DNA of 5,892 bases, taken from NCBI GenBank assembly GCA_025960445.1, contig JAICIT010000188.1, positions 1 to 5,892 of the forward strand. Reading direction: 5' to 3'. Shown in pieces: positions 5,095-5,892 of this stretch. Each line of letters opens with the position of its first letter. Position 1 is the first letter of the stretch. Below the pieces are notes generated by a model. The model did no database searches and was not told where the DNA came from. It saw only the letters and a program-made list of their open reading frames with translations. The DNA is from Bradyrhizobium sp. Its GTDB lineage: Bacteria > Pseudomonadota > Alphaproteobacteria > Rhizobiales > Xanthobacteraceae. The position numbers and the translations under genes were made by a program.

Positions 5095-5892
5095 TCAGCT
5101 TGCTTTGACGCGCATCGTGTAGAGCCCGATCGCCGCGAGCGAGGCCGCCGTCAGCACGATGCCGAGCGCGAACATCGCCTGGTGCGATATCGTCACCGTC
5201 AACCAGACCCCGATCGCCGCCGTCATCATTTGCCAGAAGCCGAGCAGCGCGGAGGCTGCCCCCGCCCTTTCACCGAACGGGGACAGGGCTTGCGCGGTGC
5301 CGAGCGGATTGACGACGCCCATGCCGAGCAGGAATACCGATATTGCCGCGAGGAACGGCAGGAAGCTGGGGGCGGTGGTCGATACCAGCAGGATGGCGAC
5401 GCCGCCACAAGCCGCAGCCGCAAGCCCGCCTCTGATTGAACGGTCGAGACCGAATTTTGGCGCCAGCCGCGTCGCAAGCATGCCGGCGGCGAACACGATC
5501 ATCACGGTGCCGGCGAAGAACAGCCCAAGCTGAATTGGGGTGAAGCCCATCGCCTCGATCAGGACGCTTGGCGCAGCCGAAAAAACCGAGAACAGCCCGC
5601 CCATGATGAGGCTGACGGTGGCGGCCGGAACAAGGAAGCGGCGATCGGTCGACAATCCCAGATACGCTCTGATGATAGCCCCCGGTTCAAGCGGAGTCCG
5701 CGTGGAACGGTGGGTCTCACCGAGAACCGCGCCATAAGCAAGTGCGCCAAGCGCTGCGAACAGTCCGACAAGCGCGAATTCCGATCGCCAGCCGAACATG
5801 TGGTCGAGCGCCCCGCCGAGCAGCGGAGAAAAGCCGGGCGCGGCCGCCATCGCAATCATGATCAACGCCATCGCACGTGCAAGTGCTGCACC
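5095..5892 (-). CDS. Bcr/CflA-type multidrug efflux MFS transporter, N-terminus outside the window
   Basis: The reverse strand is open from the window edge (5892) to a TGA at 5095, giving 265 residues; the true start lies beyond the edge, so the internal ATGs near it (5871, 5859) are not starts. This is the C-terminal two thirds of a major facilitator protein, about 400 residues in the family. It is an inner-membrane proton-driven exporter. Eight hydrophobic segments fit helices 5-12. Helix 5 carries an MFS motif C-like stretch, AAAPGFSPLLGGALDHMFGW, whose PLLGG...GWR pattern is typical of the Bcr/CflA drug-resistance branch. Others include FLVPAATVSLIMGGLFSVF, LFFAGTVMIVFAAGMLATRL, FLAAISVFLLGMGVVNPLG, and the last helix ending LYTMRVKAS. 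Known relatives export chloramphenicol, bicyclomycin or sulfathiazole; this substrate is unknown. The acetyltransferase lies downstream on the same strand. Confidence 0.9.
   Translation of the reverse strand, partial: GAALARAMALIMIAMAAAPGFSPLLGGALDHMFGWRSEFALVGLFAALGALAYGAVLGETHRSTRTPLEPGAIIRAYLGLSTDRRFLVPAATVSLIMGGLFSVFSAAPSVLIEAMGFTPIQLGLFFAGTVMIVFAAGMLATRLAPKFGLDRSIRGGLAAAACGGVAILLVSTTAPSFLPFLAAISVFLLGMGVVNPLGTAQALSPFGERAGAASALLGFWQMMTAAIGVWLTVTISHQAMFALGIVLTAASLAAIGLYTMRVKAS

Noticed and set aside
5159..5533. 124-codon open frame on the plus strand
   Set aside because: Antisense to the transporter, whose transmembrane pattern and family motifs are clear.

Overview
The window looks like ordinary chromosome from a GC-rich alphaproteobacterium, most likely Bradyrhizobium or a close relative. 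The basis is GC-rich coding sequence throughout, a small secreted protein ending in a GPCW...WNCG tail that I associate with that group, and intergenic dispersed repeats of a type I recall from Bradyrhizobium genomes. The genus call is an inference from memory, not a search result. I see no tRNA, rRNA, CRISPR array, insertion sequence, phage gene or replication origin.

Layout. (1) 1-749, minus: a secreted tetratricopeptide-repeat (TPR) protein cut at its C-terminus by the window edge, with clustered histidine motifs. (2) 750-905: a divergent control region with two nested inverted repeats and a possible promoter. (3) 906-2078, plus: a regulator with an N-terminal AraC-type DNA-binding domain and a C-terminal TPR-like domain. 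(4) 2079-2323: non-coding DNA with four hairpin-forming elements, at least two resembling dispersed repeats. (5) 2360-2719, plus: a small secreted protein of unknown function. (6) 2792-3490, minus: an HxlR-family regulator with a C-terminal SCP2-like domain. (7) 3491-3683: a divergent control region with a 13-bp-arm inverted repeat, an 11-nt palindrome and two leader hairpins. (8) 3684-4499, plus: a class I SAM-dependent methyltransferase. (9) 4567-4971, minus: a GNAT acetyltransferase, probably with a TTG start. (10) 5095-5892, minus: the C-terminal two thirds of a Bcr/CflA-type drug efflux transporter.

How the genes may work together. There are two divergent regulator/target pairs. The AraC-TPR regulator faces the secreted TPR protein, and the HxlR-SCP2 regulator faces the methyltransferase. 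In both pairs the shared intergenic region holds inverted repeats that are plausible operators, so each regulator may control its neighbour as well as itself. The transporter and acetyltransferase are in tandem on the minus strand and could be co-transcribed. An efflux pump with an acetyltransferase would fit detoxification of small molecules, but no substrate can be read from the sequence.

The window shows no clear evidence of a wholly new system. The best leads are the two regulator architectures (a DNA-binding head fused to an unusual sensor-like domain), the histidine clusters of the secreted TPR protein, and the structured control region upstream of the methyltransferase.
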